A program made the translations under genes and the position numbers. From Sphingopyxis solisilvae (GTDB lineage: Bacteria > Pseudomonadota > Alphaproteobacteria > Sphingomonadales > Sphingomonadaceae): DNA of 56,220 nt. Below are positions 1 through 8,643 of the stretch, one piece after another. The notes beneath the pieces are model-generated. The model worked only from the letters and a program-made list of their open reading frames with translations. It made no database searches and had not been told where the DNA came from. The DNA lies in assembly GCF_015475875.1 (NCBI RefSeq), contig NZ_JADKYM010000018.1:1-56220 (forward strand), written 5' to 3'. Position 1 is the first letter of the stretch, and each line of letters opens with the position of its first letter.

Positions 1-101
1 CGCCGGGGAGGGGGGGGGGGGGGGGGCGGCGACGGTGGCGCTATTGCCCCTCCGTCAGTCCTTCGGACTGCCACCTCCCCATCGCTTCGCGACAGGGAGG
101 A
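1..101. repeat. Truncated copy of the dispersed ~133-bp palindromic element, with a G17 run
   Basis: The right half (about 48-101) matches the terminal arm shared with copies at 17681, 25939, 34320, 42997, 53041 and 56131: a 'gcccctccgtcag' block, a 'cttcg'-looped hairpin, then 'cacctccccatcgcttcgcgacagggagg'-type sequence. The left half is abnormal. A run of 17 G (10-26) replaces the usual ggggaggggga core and the block that normally follows is missing. The run may be real slippage or an assembly error near a sequence end. It lies just downstream of the minus-strand DUF481 gene. Confidence 0.8.
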
Positions 102-110
102 CCGAAAACG

Positions 111-1292
111 CTAAAACCCATACACCAAGGTAAAGCGCGTCTGGGTGTCGACGCTTTCGATGCCGGGCGGCGGGCTGGTGTCGATCTGCGCCGAATAGGC
201 GAAGCGCGCCGACAGCGCGCCGGTCAGCTTGGCGTTGAGCGCGGTCAGCGAGCTCGTCGACATATTTGCCTCGCCAATGATCGTCGACGCCACCTGCGTC
301 AGCCGCAAGGTCGGTGAAATCTGCCAGCCGAAATCCAGGCCCGCGAGCGCGGTCAGTTCGGTATCCTCGCCGCCACGGACAAAATCGGTCTGGCGAAAGG
401 CAGGACCGCCCTTCAGGCTGAGCGTGGTCTTCTTGTTGTCGAGCAGCTTGTAGCCGAACCCGCCCGACAGGTTCCAGCGCGTGTCATAACCCAGGATCCG
501 GTCCTTCTCCCACCGCGCGAGGCCATAAGCGAAGCTGCGGTCGTCGATCCGGTATTGCGGCTCCATCTCGGCGACATAGCGTTCGACCGAAGTGCGGCCG
601 TTGGTGCGCTGGTAATCGGCCTGCGCGCGCAATTTATAAGTCCAGTCGATCCCCCGGCGCGACAGCGCGATCCCGGCGCTCAGCCCCGCCGACTTGGTGT
701 TGCCGCTGCTTTGCGACGCGCCGATCTGTCCCTCGCCTTTCCAGTTCTGCCAGAATTTCGCTGCCGCCAGTTTGGCGCGCGCCGCCGCCGCCGCTTCGTC
801 TTTCAACCGCTGCCGTTCGGCGCGATAAGCGGCCAGTTCGGCGTCGATCTCGGCCGCGTCATCGGGGTTCGTTTCCTTTGCCAGCTTGCCCACCGCCTCG
901 ACATCGGCGTCCCTGCCGCTGGCCATCGCCGACGCGAGCATGGTGCGGACCGGATTGACCGGAACCACCGGCGGCAGCTCGCTGCGATAATAAGCGAGCA
1001 GCGCGTCGATCTCGCCGACATGCGCGGGATGGGTCATGCGGGCGATCCGCGCTACCGCCTCGACATCGTCATTGTCGCCACCGGCAAAGGCGGCGTCGAT
1101 CATCGCGCGCACCGCGTCGGGCAGCGGCGGATCGAGCGGAACCAGCGCGGTCGGGATCGGGTTCGCCAGCACCGGATCGGCCAGCGCCGGATTGGGCTGC
1201 GGCGGGTTTGCCGGTTCCTGCGTCGCCGATGCGGGCGGCACGGCGAGGGCGAACGACAGGCAAAGCACGGCCGGACGGGGGAGAGCGATCAC
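111..1292 (-). CDS. DUF481 family outer-membrane beta-barrel protein
   Basis: 393 residues from a GTG start at 1292. An N-terminal signal peptide (hydrophobic stretch about residues 8-23 with an Ala-rich cleavage region) is followed by a Pro-rich linker and two related short segments (about 60-105 and 115-160) sharing a D-x-x-x-VEAV pattern. The C-terminal ~220 residues have alternating polar/hydrophobic strands, beginning 'WKGEGQIGASQSSGNTKSAG', which is typical of DUF481 (YdiY-like) proteins. The chain ends in Phe (QTRFTLVYGF), as expected for a barrel inserted by the BAM machinery. The exact function of the family is not established. It is likely monocistronic. Confidence 0.85.
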   Translation of the reverse strand: MIALPRPAVLCLSFALAVPPASATQEPANPPQPNPALADPVLANPIPTALVPLDPPLPDAVRAMIDAAFAGGDNDDVEAVARIARMTHPAHVGEIDALLAYYRSELPPVVPVNPVRTMLASAMASGRDADVEAVGKLAKETNPDDAAEIDAELAAYRAERQRLKDEAAAAARAKLAAAKFWQNWKGEGQIGASQSSGNTKSAGLSAGIALSRRGIDWTYKLRAQADYQRTNGRTSVERYVAEMEPQYRIDDRSFAYGLARWEKDRILGYDTRWNLSGGFGYKLLDNKKTTLSLKGGPAFRQTDFVRGGEDTELTALAGLDFGWQISPTLRLTQVASTIIGEANMSTSSLTALNAKLTGALSARFAYSAQIDTSPPPGIESVDTQTRFTLVYGF

Positions 1293-1391
1293 CGATGACG
1301 TCCTTCTCGGGGGAACGAAAGCGCGGGCGAAGCGCCGCTATAACCCGAAAGAGGCTGGCATTTCCACCCCGCCTCCCCCATTTGCAACCCT

Positions 1392-1667
1392 ATGGTTATA
1401 GCCCTCGTCGCTATTTTCTGTGCCGGTATCGCCAATTTCGCGATGCACCGTGCCTTCATGGAAAGCGACGACCCGCTGATCCAGCAGATGGTCAAACCGC
1501 TCGCCGACAAGGCGGGGCCGCACATCACCTATGTCTTCGAATTTCTGCTGCTTGTGGGCGCGATGGCTATCGCGACGCGCAGCTGGTTCGCCGCGCTGAT
1601 GCTCTACGGCCTCTACACGATGTTCAACACGATGGCGTTCAGCTGGATCATGCAGCGGCGGGATTGA
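1392..1667 (+). CDS. Small hypothetical membrane protein
   Basis: 91 residues with two or three hydrophobic helices (about 1-19, 45-66 and 68-85), so probably an inner-membrane protein. I recognise no family. There is no clear Shine-Dalgarno sequence before the ATG, so the start is uncertain. It is convergent with the frameshifted GumN-like gene, whose stop lies only 6 bases beyond its own. Codon use resembles the neighbours and the reading frame fills the gap, which is why I accept it. Confidence 0.6.
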   Translation: MVIALVAIFCAGIANFAMHRAFMESDDPLIQQMVKPLADKAGPHITYVFEFLLLVGAMAIATRSWFAALMLYGLYTMFNTMAFSWIMQRRD

Positions 1668-1673
1668 GGGAGG

Positions 1674-2610
1674 CTACCAAGCCGGGCCGTTGATTGACAG
1701 ACCTTGCGACTTGAGCCGGTCCAAAACGCCGTCTTGCTCGGCCAGGATGCGCAGCGGCACGACGGCAAGCGTAACGCCGGGCTGGGCGGTCGCGTCGCGG
1801 ATTGCGTCGACCCAGATCTGGCGCAGCGCCGAGCCAAAGCTGTCGTTTGTCCATGGCCAGCATCGCCCAAGCGCCTCTTCGAGCGGGTTTGCCATGACGG
1901 CCGGAACGTCGAACTCGGTCCAGGCACGACCCCGATCGGCCACCACCTGGCCCTCGGCCTCGGTCGCGGCCATCGCTGCCTCAAGGCACGGGATGTGGGT
2001 CGCGGGCGCTGCAGCGAATAGATTGTCGAGCATATCCTCGCCGCGCACCTCGCCGACGGGCTGCGTCGGGATTTTCGATTGCCGCGCCGCCTTGCGCACA
2101 ACGTCCGACGCATCGGCCGCGGTATCCTTGTTGAAGGAAAGCCGCTTTGACAGCAGATCGAAAGCCGTCATCAGAAAGTTCGAGCGCGTATAATCCTGCT
2201 CAAAACGGGTTTCGAGGGCCTGAAGCCGGGCGATCTGTTTCGGATCGAGATAATCGGCGGCAACGCTGCCTTTCGGCAGCTTGGTAAGGCCGCCACCCTT
2301 GAAAATCAGCCGCAGGATGTCGCCCGGCGATACTTTGGCCCTCGTGCCCAGAATAACGCGCTGGGCACGGTCGGTCGCGCCTTCGAGCCGTTCGGGCCGC
2401 CAAGGGTGTCGCTTTCGGAACCGCAACGATTTCACCAACAAGGATGACGACCCCCTTGGGGGTCTGGATCGTCCACATCGGCGCGCCCGAATGGCGCGCA
2501 GTGACGATGATTTCGTCATTGGTCTGATTGGCAGCCGATGTCTCGGCCGCCTGCGCGGTGGCCGGTGCCGCCAAGGCCGAAAGCAATAGGGCGAACAGCG
2601 TGCGCATCAT
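1674..2610 (-). pseudogene. TraB/GumN family protein, frameshifted
   Basis: Two overlapping minus-strand frames together make one TraB/GumN-type protein. The first (start 2610) carries a signal peptide (MMRTLFALLLSALAAPATAQ) and the family's opening 'GAPMWTIQTPKGVVILVGE'. The second continues with 'WRPERLEGATDRAQRVILGT' and runs to 1674. The join needs one fewer base near the AA at 2402-2403: deleting one T on the coding strand restores '...KATPWRPERLEGA...'. The ATG at 2610 overlaps the stop of the upstream MBL gene (ATGA), so it was the third cistron of the trcR operon. It is either a recent pseudogene or a one-base sequencing error. Confidence 0.85.
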
Positions 2611-3746
2611 GCCACCCCGTGATACCACCACACCCCGTCGCGATCCTCGCGCCGCACCCGGCCTTCAACCTCCAGCCGTTTCAGATGCGCCAGCGCCTCG
2701 CCCGTCGCTAGCCCCTGATTATGCTCGCCGATCGGCCGGTTGAAGAGCAGCGGGAAGGCGTCGACCGCGCGCATCGGCGTTTGCGCCACCGCCTCGGCCA
2801 GATTGTAAAGCCGCATCCGGTGCTCGTCGCGCAGCGCCGTCAACCGGACGTGCAGCCCCTTGAACGGTTCGCCATGCGCGGGGCAGACGGTGACATCGGC
2901 GGGAATCGTCGCGAGCAGCTTGTCGATCGACGCCAGCCATTCGCCGAGCGGGTCGGCATCGGGTTCGGTGATGTTGACCGACACGTTCGAACTGATCCGG
3001 GGTAACACCTGGTCGCCCGATACCAGCACGCCCTCTTGCTCGTTCCACAGGCACGCATGTTCGGGGCTATGCCCCGACCCCGTCACGACGCGCCACTGGT
3101 GCGCGCCGAAATCGAGCCGCTCGCCGTCGCGCATCCGCACATAGGAACGCGGCAGGGTGAAGATCATGCGCTGGAACATGTTCCAGCCGCGCGACCGCTG
3201 TGCCTCGATGGCTTCTTCGCTCCACCCGGCGGCGCGCGACTGCGCCAGCGCCTCGTCGGGCGTCGTATCGGACGAATCGGCGATGATCGCGCGCGCGGTC
3301 AGCATCTCGCCGCGCGTCATCCACAGCTTGACGCCCTGTTTCTTCGCGATCCACCCGGCCAGCCCGATATGGTCGGGGTGGAGGTGGGTGCCGATGACGC
3401 GCGTGATGCGCCGGCCGTTCAGCGCCCCGGCATAGAGCGCCTTCCACGCGTCCGAGCACATGGTCAGGCAAATCCCGGTATCGACGATCGCGACGCCATC
3501 GCCCCCATCGCTGGCAGCATCGTCGAGCAGCCAGCTGTTGATATGCCCCAGCGACCCCGGCATCGGGATGCGCGCCCAGCTGATCCCTGGCGCAATGCGG
3601 ATCGTCTCGCCCGCGCCCGGCGCGGCGTCGCCCCATGGATAGGTCAGCCCGGCGTGGCTGGTGGCGGTAAAGCTGTCATCCTGGGTCAGCGATGCGTCCG
3701 GCGAGCCGCTGGCCGCCGGGATCTGGTCGTCATCGCTGCCCGGCAT
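2607..3746 (-). CDS. MBL-fold metallo-hydrolase
   Basis: 379 residues from the ATG at 3746, one base after the trcR stop. This start is preferred to an upstream one that would run back through trcR. The metallo-beta-lactamase metal motif is intact: T-H121-L-H123-P-D125-H126, with further likely ligands in 'VTGSGHSPEHACLW' and 'CPAHGEPF'. A C-terminal winged-helix-like segment ('ALAHLKRLEVEGRVRRE') suggests the LACTB2/glyoxalase-II-like branch of thioester or phosphodiester hydrolases. The substrate cannot be named. It overlaps the following GumN-like gene by four bases, so the three genes are probably translationally coupled. Confidence 0.88.
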   Translation of the reverse strand: MPGSDDDQIPAASGSPDASLTQDDSFTATSHAGLTYPWGDAAPGAGETIRIAPGISWARIPMPGSLGHINSWLLDDAASDGGDGVAIVDTGICLTMCSDAWKALYAGALNGRRITRVIGTHLHPDHIGLAGWIAKKQGVKLWMTRGEMLTARAIIADSSDTTPDEALAQSRAAGWSEEAIEAQRSRGWNMFQRMIFTLPRSYVRMRDGERLDFGAHQWRVVTGSGHSPEHACLWNEQEGVLVSGDQVLPRISSNVSVNITEPDADPLGEWLASIDKLLATIPADVTVCPAHGEPFKGLHVRLTALRDEHRMRLYNLAEAVAQTPMRAVDAFPLLFNRPIGEHNQGLATGEALAHLKRLEVEGRVRREDRDGVWWYHGVA

Positions 3747-3747
3747 C

Positions 3748-4413
3748 TTATGCTTCGTCGCCGGTTTCGGTAGCTTCTTCGGCGGCGCGCGCTTCGTTGG
3801 CGGCGGTGCGTTCGGCGCGCAGTTCCTCCAGCAACGCTTCGCGGTCGCCTTCCAGCCGGTTGTCGGTCGGCGCCTCGATCCCCGCCTTCTTCGCCGCCTT
3901 GGCCACCAGCGCATCAAGCTCGCGCTGCGAACACAGGCCCAGCGTCACCGGATCCTTCGGCACGATATTGGCGCTGTTCCAATGGCTGCGGTCGCGGATC
4001 GCATTGATCGTGTTGCGGGTCGTGCCGATCAGCTTGCCGATCGCGCCGTCGGAAACTTCCGGGTGGTTCTTCAGGATCCACGCAATGCCGTCGGGCTTGT
4101 CCTGGCGCTTGCTGACCGGGGTATAGCGCGGGCCGCGGGTGCGGCGGATCGTGTCCTGCGCCTGCTTGCTCATCTTGAGCTTGTAGTTCGGGTCGTTCTG
4201 CCCCTTTTCGATTTCTTCCATCGACAGTTCGTGCGCACGCACCGGATCGCGGCCGGTATATTTGGTTGCGGCAGTCTCGTCGGCGATCGCCTGCACTTCC
4301 AGGATATGGATGCCGCAATATTCGGCGATCTGGATAAAGGTCAGACCGGTGTTGTCGACCAGCCAGGCGGCGGTCGCATGCGGCATCAGCGGGGTGGCAT
4401 CGGCATTGGCCAT
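3748..4413 (-). CDS. trcR: DUF1013 family cell-cycle regulator (TrcR-like)
   Basis: 221 residues. It matches the DUF1013 family, found across Alphaproteobacteria and named TrcR in Caulobacter-type annotation as a cell-cycle transcriptional regulator. Visible hallmarks are 'TAAWLVDNTGLTFIQIAEYC', 'EEIEKGQNDPNYKL', 'TPVSKRQDKPDGIAWILKNH' and a helix-turn-helix-like 'SDGAIGKLIGTTRNTINAIR' around residues 121-140. The C-terminus is Ala/Glu-rich and probably coiled or disordered. A GGAGAG site precedes the ATG. It heads the operon with the MBL hydrolase and GumN-like gene. The family assignment is strong; the mechanism comes from family knowledge only. Confidence 0.85.
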   Translation of the reverse strand: MANADATPLMPHATAAWLVDNTGLTFIQIAEYCGIHILEVQAIADETAATKYTGRDPVRAHELSMEEIEKGQNDPNYKLKMSKQAQDTIRRTRGPRYTPVSKRQDKPDGIAWILKNHPEVSDGAIGKLIGTTRNTINAIRDRSHWNSANIVPKDPVTLGLCSQRELDALVAKAAKKAGIEAPTDNRLEGDREALLEELRAERTAANEARAAEEATETGDEA

Positions 4414-4440
4414 CGTTGCTCTCCAAAGCAGAAATAATAA

Positions 4441-4463
4441 GGGCCGCCCCTCGCGGGGCGGCC
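4441..4463 (-). terminator. Likely rho-independent terminator after the LysR gene
   Basis: A perfect 9-bp stem (GGCCGCCCC, loop TCGC, GGGGCGGCC) is followed on the minus strand by a U-rich stretch (ttattatttc). It lies about 60 bases beyond the LysR stop and immediately upstream of trcR. Confidence 0.6.
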
Positions 4464-4523
4464 GGACATTGGTGGCGGGTTTAAACCTGAATCATGGAAC
4501 GCGCAAGCGGGCACGGCCCGCCG

Positions 4524-5426
4524 CTATACGACATCCTCTTGCAGCCAGTCGCACACGGCGCGCACCGCCGGGTCATCGCGGCGTTCCGGCGTCGTTACCG
4601 CATGATAGAATTCACCCTCGATCACCGGGCCAAAGGGATGGACAAGCAATCCAGCGTCGATCGCCGGACGCGCCAGCGCCAGCCCGGAAAGGGCAACCCC
4701 GCTGCCCGCCGCCGCGGCCTGCAGCGCATGATCATCTTCGGTAAACCGTGGGCCTTGGTCGACCGACAGCCCCTCGATCCCTGCCAGGCGTGCCCAAAGA
4801 CGCCAGTCGGGCGCCCTTCCGGCACGCCGCCATTCGATGTGCAGCAACGTCATGCCGCGCAGATCTTCCGGACGGGCGATCCCGGCTTTGGGACTGCAAA
4901 GAACGCCGAACCGCTCGGCGAGCAACGGCGTGGCGACCAACCCTCGATACCTGCCCGAGCCATAGCGCACCGCGACGTCGGCCTCACCCGCGACCAGATC
5001 GACGGGATCGTCAGAGGCATGGAGCCGCAGGTCATAATCGGGAAAGCGCTCGCGGAACCCGCCGATCGCGGGCAGGATGCGGCGCACGGTAAACAAGGTC
5101 GTCGCGCTGAGCGTCACGGCGGCCCGGCGGCGGGGCGACAATTCCCGGATGGCCCGGTCGAACATGTCAAAGCCGTCGCGCAAGGTCGGAAACAGCCGCC
5201 GCCCCGCATCGGTCAGCGCGACACCGCGGGCACGCCTGATGAACAGGGCAAGCCCGAGCGTCTCCTCCAACAACCGGATCTGATGGCTGATCGCAGTGGG
5301 TGTGACGCCCAACTCGGCCGCGGCCAGCCGAAAACTGACATGGCGCGCGGCCGCTTCGAACGCGCGCAAGGCCGCGAGCGGGGGCAGGCGCCGCGGCTGC
5401 AATATAGATGAATCAAATTGAGTCAT
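4524..5426 (-). CDS. LysR family transcriptional regulator (GcvA-like)
   Basis: 300 residues from the ATG at 5426 (306 if the in-frame ATG at 5444 is used; neither has a strong Shine-Dalgarno). The N-terminal winged helix-turn-helix reads 'PPLAALRAFEAAARHVSFRL' and 'AAAELGVTPTAISHQIRLLE', the GcvA-type signature. The rest is a two-lobed LysR effector-binding domain. It is divergent from the AzoR-type reductase with an 85-base gap, so regulation of that neighbour is the natural inference. An imperfect A/T-rich inverted repeat (AATAAT-ccat-ATTATT, 5457-5472) sits in the gap as a possible binding site. Confidence 0.92.
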   Translation of the reverse strand: MTQFDSSILQPRRLPPLAALRAFEAAARHVSFRLAAAELGVTPTAISHQIRLLEETLGLALFIRRARGVALTDAGRRLFPTLRDGFDMFDRAIRELSPRRRAAVTLSATTLFTVRRILPAIGGFRERFPDYDLRLHASDDPVDLVAGEADVAVRYGSGRYRGLVATPLLAERFGVLCSPKAGIARPEDLRGMTLLHIEWRRAGRAPDWRLWARLAGIEGLSVDQGPRFTEDDHALQAAAAGSGVALSGLALARPAIDAGLLVHPFGPVIEGEFYHAVTTPERRDDPAVRAVCDWLQEDVV

Positions 5427-5511
5427 GGGGTGACGGATTCGCATTCGACCCGCTGAAATAATCCATATTATTCACGATAGCACCCCTCCGATGGATAAAA
5501 AGGATTATACC

Positions 5512-6222
5512 ATGTTCGAATCGAACCAGACCGCCCTGCACCTGCTCCATATCGATTCCAGCGCCCGCCCCGGCATCTCGGGCCGCGATCCGCACGGTTC
5601 GCACACCCGCCGCCTCAGCGCGCGCTTCGTCGAACGCTGGGCCGCGCAGCGCCCGACCGACACGGTGACCTATCGCGACGTCGGCCAGCACCCGCCCGCG
5701 CCGGTCGATGCCGACTGGGTGGCCGCCGCCTTCACGCGCCCCGAAAAGCGCGACGCGGCGCAAGAGGCGCGGCTCGCCGAGAGCGACCGGCTCGTCGCCG
5801 AACTGATCGCGGCGGACGTCGTGGTCGTCGGCGCGCCGATGTATAATTTCGGAATGCCCGCTCCGCTCAAGGCGTGGCTCGACAATATTGTGCGCGTCGG
5901 CGTCACCTTCGGCTTCGACCGTGCCCGCGATGGCGACCCCTATTGGCCGATGCTGCCGACGGGCAAGACGCTGGTGACGCTCTCCGCTCGCGGCGATTAC
6001 GGTTATGATCCGGGCGGGCGGCAGGCGCACAATAATTTCGTCGAATCGGGGCTGGCCGCGCCGCTCGCCTATATCGGCCTGCACGACAGGCACGCGATCG
6101 CGATCGAATATGACGAGTTCGGCGATCAGCGGCTGGCCGGCTCGATTGCGGCCGCCGAGCAGGCGATCGACGCGCTGGTGGATCGCCTGTTCGTCCAGCT
6201 CAAAATTCCCGAACCCTCCTGA
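5512..6222 (+). CDS. azoR: FMN-dependent NADH-azoreductase / quinone reductase family
   Basis: 236 residues from the ATG at 5512, chosen because AAAAGGA (5497-5503) lies 8 bases upstream; the earlier ATG at 5491 has no such site. The fold is flavodoxin-like: an N-terminal beta strand leads into the phosphate loop 'HIDSSARPG', and 'APMYNFGMPAPLKAWLDNIV' with 'RVGVTFGF' forms the FMN/quinone-binding segment characteristic of AzoR. It likely reduces quinones or azo compounds with NAD(P)H in the cytoplasm. It is somewhat longer than E. coli AzoR. The divergent LysR gene is the probable regulator. Confidence 0.85.
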   Translation: MFESNQTALHLLHIDSSARPGISGRDPHGSHTRRLSARFVERWAAQRPTDTVTYRDVGQHPPAPVDADWVAAAFTRPEKRDAAQEARLAESDRLVAELIAADVVVVGAPMYNFGMPAPLKAWLDNIVRVGVTFGFDRARDGDPYWPMLPTGKTLVTLSARGDYGYDPGGRQAHNNFVESGLAAPLAYIGLHDRHAIAIEYDEFGDQRLAGSIAAAEQAIDALVDRLFVQLKIPEPS

Positions 6223-6454
6223 TTGCGCAGTTAGCGTCGCACCCTCTTGCCGAGGCCAGCGGCCTTCGGTAAGAGCGCGGCGTCGGCGGCTCCCGCATCA
6301 TCCTGGCGGCCGAAAATCGTGAGAAACCAATGCACGATCGCTTCGCACGGCAGCCGCGCCACGCGGCATCTGCCAGTCTGTTTGGCGATCGACGGGGGCG
6401 CCCCGATGACCCGCAATCATCCGCGACGCGATTTCCAGTCCAAAGGAGAATGGT
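6223..6454. other. Intergenic stretch without recognised gene
   Basis: This 232-base gap separates the reductase from osmC. Short open frames exist on both strands (for example 6231-6416 minus), but none resembles a known protein or has a ribosome-binding site. A degraded gene fragment is possible; I cannot identify one. Confidence 0.4.
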
Positions 6455-6967
6455 GTGACAAATACGGTCCCGGCAAAGCAGCACGAATATACCAGCGAAA
6501 TCGTCTGGACAGGCAACCGCGGCGAAGGGACCAAGGGCTATCGCAGCTATGACCGGACGTGGGATCTCGCCGCCCCGGGCAAAGCCGTGGTCCATTGCTC
6601 GAACGACCCGCTGCTCGGCGGCGACCCGACGCTCTATAATCCGGAGGATATGCTGCTGTCGGCGCTGTCGGCGTGCCACATGCTCTGGTATCTCCATCTT
6701 GCCGCCAACGCCGGGATCGTCGTCCACAGCTATCGCGACCAGCCCGTCGGGCTCGGCGAAACCGAACGCAGTGGCGCGGGCCGTTTTCTGGAGGCAACCT
6801 TGCGTCCGGCGATCGAGCTCGCCGCTGGCAGCGATGTCGCGCGCGCCGACGCACTGCACCACGAGATTCACCAATATTGCTTTATTGCGCGGTCGGTCGC
6901 CTTTCCGGTGACCTATGCGGCAACGTACAGCGAACACGCCGCCAGCGAGGGGGCCGACCATGCCTGA
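6455..6967 (+). CDS. OsmC family peroxiredoxin-like protein
   Basis: 170 residues from a GTG at 6455; AAAGGAGA at 6442-6449 gives good spacing, while the nearer ATG at 6450 hits a stop after two codons. OsmC hallmarks are 'PEDMLLSALSACHMLWYLHL' with the first Cys, and a second Cys in 'IHQYCFIARS'. The pair is expected to reduce organic hydroperoxides, as in OsmC/Ohr. It overlaps the next gene by eight bases and forms a two-gene unit with it. The nearby reductase suggests an oxidative or electrophile stress locus, which is inference. Confidence 0.88.
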   Translation: MTNTVPAKQHEYTSEIVWTGNRGEGTKGYRSYDRTWDLAAPGKAVVHCSNDPLLGGDPTLYNPEDMLLSALSACHMLWYLHLAANAGIVVHSYRDQPVGLGETERSGAGRFLEATLRPAIELAAGSDVARADALHHEIHQYCFIARSVAFPVTYAATYSEHAASEGADHA

Positions 6968-7337
6968 TCGCCAGCGCGTGCTGGCCCTTATCGACCGCGT
7001 GGTCAGCGGCGACCATGTTGGCGCGATCGAGGATTATTATCACCCCGATGCGTCGATGCAGGAAAATGGCGCCGAACCCCGCCGTGGGCGCGATGCACTG
7101 GTCGCGCACGAGGCGGCGGTGCTCGAACGGATGACGATGCACACGCACCCCGTCGCGACGCATCTGGTCGACGGCGATCTGGTGGTCATTCGCTGGACCT
7201 TCGACATGACCGATGCGGCAGGGGTGACCCGGCGGCTGGAAGAATTGTCGCTGCAACGCTGGGTCGGTGACCGGATCATGGAAGAACGCTTTTTCTATGA
7301 CCCGTCGGCCGCCCGAAAGCCGTTCGAAGAGGGCTGA
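6960..7337 (+). CDS. SnoaL/NTF2-like nuclear transport factor 2 family protein
   Basis: 125 residues from the ATG at 6960, which overlaps the osmC stop. The sequence has the cone-shaped NTF2-like pattern: an N-terminal helix ('RVLALIDRVVSGDHVGAIED'), 'YYHPDASMQENG', the 'GRDALVAHEAA' helix, then long beta strands ending in 'RIMEERFFYDP'. Such proteins are small-molecule enzymes or binding folds, and the ligand is not predictable here. Coupling with osmC implies a shared role. Confidence 0.8.
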   Translation: MPDRQRVLALIDRVVSGDHVGAIEDYYHPDASMQENGAEPRRGRDALVAHEAAVLERMTMHTHPVATHLVDGDLVVIRWTFDMTDAAGVTRRLEELSLQRWVGDRIMEERFFYDPSAARKPFEEG

Positions 7338-7346
7338 GCGCGCCAG

Positions 7347-8324
7347 TCAGATTGTCAGCACGATCTTGCCGACATGCGCACCCGCCTGCATCCGCGCGTG
7401 GGCCGCAACGGCGTCGGTCAGCGCAAAGGCCTGATCCATCGTCGGCTTCCACGCGCCGTCGGCCAGCCGCGGCCACAAGGTGCGGTGAATCTCGTCGGCG
7501 AGCAGCGCCTTGAATTCGGCGCTGCGCGCACGCAGCGTCGATCCGGTCAGCGTCAGGCGGCGGCGCATCACCTGCGCAATGTCGATCTCGACCTTTGCGC
7601 CGCGCTGAAAGGCGATGGTGACGTGGCGGCCGTCGTCGGCCAGGCATTCCAGGTTGCGCGACACATAATCGCCGCCGACCATGTCGAGCACGACGTTCAC
7701 GCCCGCACCGCCGGTAAAACCCTTCACCGCCCCAACATAATCCTCGCTCGAATAATCCACGGCCAGATCGGCGCCCAGAGCGCGCGCTGCCTCGCATTTC
7801 GCCGCGCTGCCGCAGGTCACGATCACCTTGATGTCGAACAATCTGCACAGGCCGATCGCGGTCGTGCCGATGCCGCTGGTTCCGCCGTGGACCAGCACCG
7901 TCTCGCCCTCCGCCACATAGCCGCGTTCGAACAGATTGTGCCACACGGTGAAGACGGTTTCGGGCAACGCCGCCGCCTCGGCCATCGAAAAGCCTGCCGG
8001 CACCGGCAGGCAGCTGCCGACCGGCGCGACGCAAAATTCGGCATAACCGCCGCCCGCGACCAGCGCGCACATCGCCTGCCCCAGCAATTCGGGATCGCCG
8101 CCGGGCCCCACCGCAACAACCGTCCCCGCGATCTCCAGCCCCGGCAGGTCCGATGCCCCCGGCGGCGGCGGATAAAATCCCATGCGTTGCAGGACGTCGG
8201 GGCGGTTGACCCCCGCGGCGGCGACGCGGATCAGCACCTCGCCCGGCCCCGGCTGCGGCACCGGGCGTTGTTCGGGCACCAGAACCTCGGGTCCGCCGGG
8301 CGCACTGATGGCGATCGCGGTCAT
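7347..8324 (-). CDS. NAD(P)H-quinone oxidoreductase, PIG3-type zinc-independent MDR
   Basis: 325 residues from the ATG at 8324, where the family normally starts ('MTAIAISAPGGPEVLV'); a GTG at 8360 would add 12 residues. The GroES-like domain includes 'GVNRPDVLQRMGFYPPPPGA', the signature of the PIG3/TP53I3 quinone oxidoreductase branch. The Rossmann domain has 'VLVHGGTSGIGTTAIGLCRL' for NADPH binding. Zinc-ligand cysteines of true alcohol dehydrogenases are absent. It likely carries out one- or two-electron reduction of quinones or enones. It is convergent with the NTF2-like gene, nine bases apart. Confidence 0.9.
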   Translation of the reverse strand: MTAIAISAPGGPEVLVPEQRPVPQPGPGEVLIRVAAAGVNRPDVLQRMGFYPPPPGASDLPGLEIAGTVVAVGPGGDPELLGQAMCALVAGGGYAEFCVAPVGSCLPVPAGFSMAEAAALPETVFTVWHNLFERGYVAEGETVLVHGGTSGIGTTAIGLCRLFDIKVIVTCGSAAKCEAARALGADLAVDYSSEDYVGAVKGFTGGAGVNVVLDMVGGDYVSRNLECLADDGRHVTIAFQRGAKVEIDIAQVMRRRLTLTGSTLRARSAEFKALLADEIHRTLWPRLADGAWKPTMDQAFALTDAVAAHARMQAGAHVGKIVLTI

Positions 8325-8442
8325 GCTCGCTGGCAGGCTGGTCACGTTGAATTTCCCCACTTTTTACTTCGCCCTACGGCCACCTTATTGACAGCGTGGC
8401 GCACCGGGTCAACAGTCGCGAGGCGTTTCAGGAGGAACCGCC

Positions 8443-8640
8443 ATGGACGATGACGACCTTCCCCGCCGCCGCGACGATGTCCTTGCGGCGCTGACCCGCC
8501 AACCGCTCGACCCGCTGTCGATCGACGAACTCGATGACCGTATCGCGACGCTTGAGGGCGAGATCGCGCGCGTCAAAGCGCACCGCGCCGCCGCAACCAG
8601 CCACAAGGCGATCGCCGACGCGCTGTTCAAAAAGGGATAG
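8443..8640 (+). CDS. DUF1192 family small protein
   Basis: 65 residues with a strong AGGAGG-type site before the ATG. The sequence 'DPLSIDELDDRIATLEGEI' followed by 'ARVKAHRAAATSHKAIADAL' is the DUF1192 signature: a short acidic N-terminus, an 'LS.dEL..RI..LE.EI.R' coiled-coil and a conserved C-terminal helix. It is widespread in Alphaproteobacteria and of unknown function. It converges with the ATPase gene three bases away. Confidence 0.85.
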   Translation: MDDDDLPRRRDDVLAALTRQPLDPLSIDELDDRIATLEGEIARVKAHRAAATSHKAIADALFKKG

Positions 8641-8643
8641 GCG

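Noticed and set aside
6231..6416. Small minus-strand frame between the reductase and osmC
   Set aside because: No ribosome site, no recognisable family and no coupling to neighbours.
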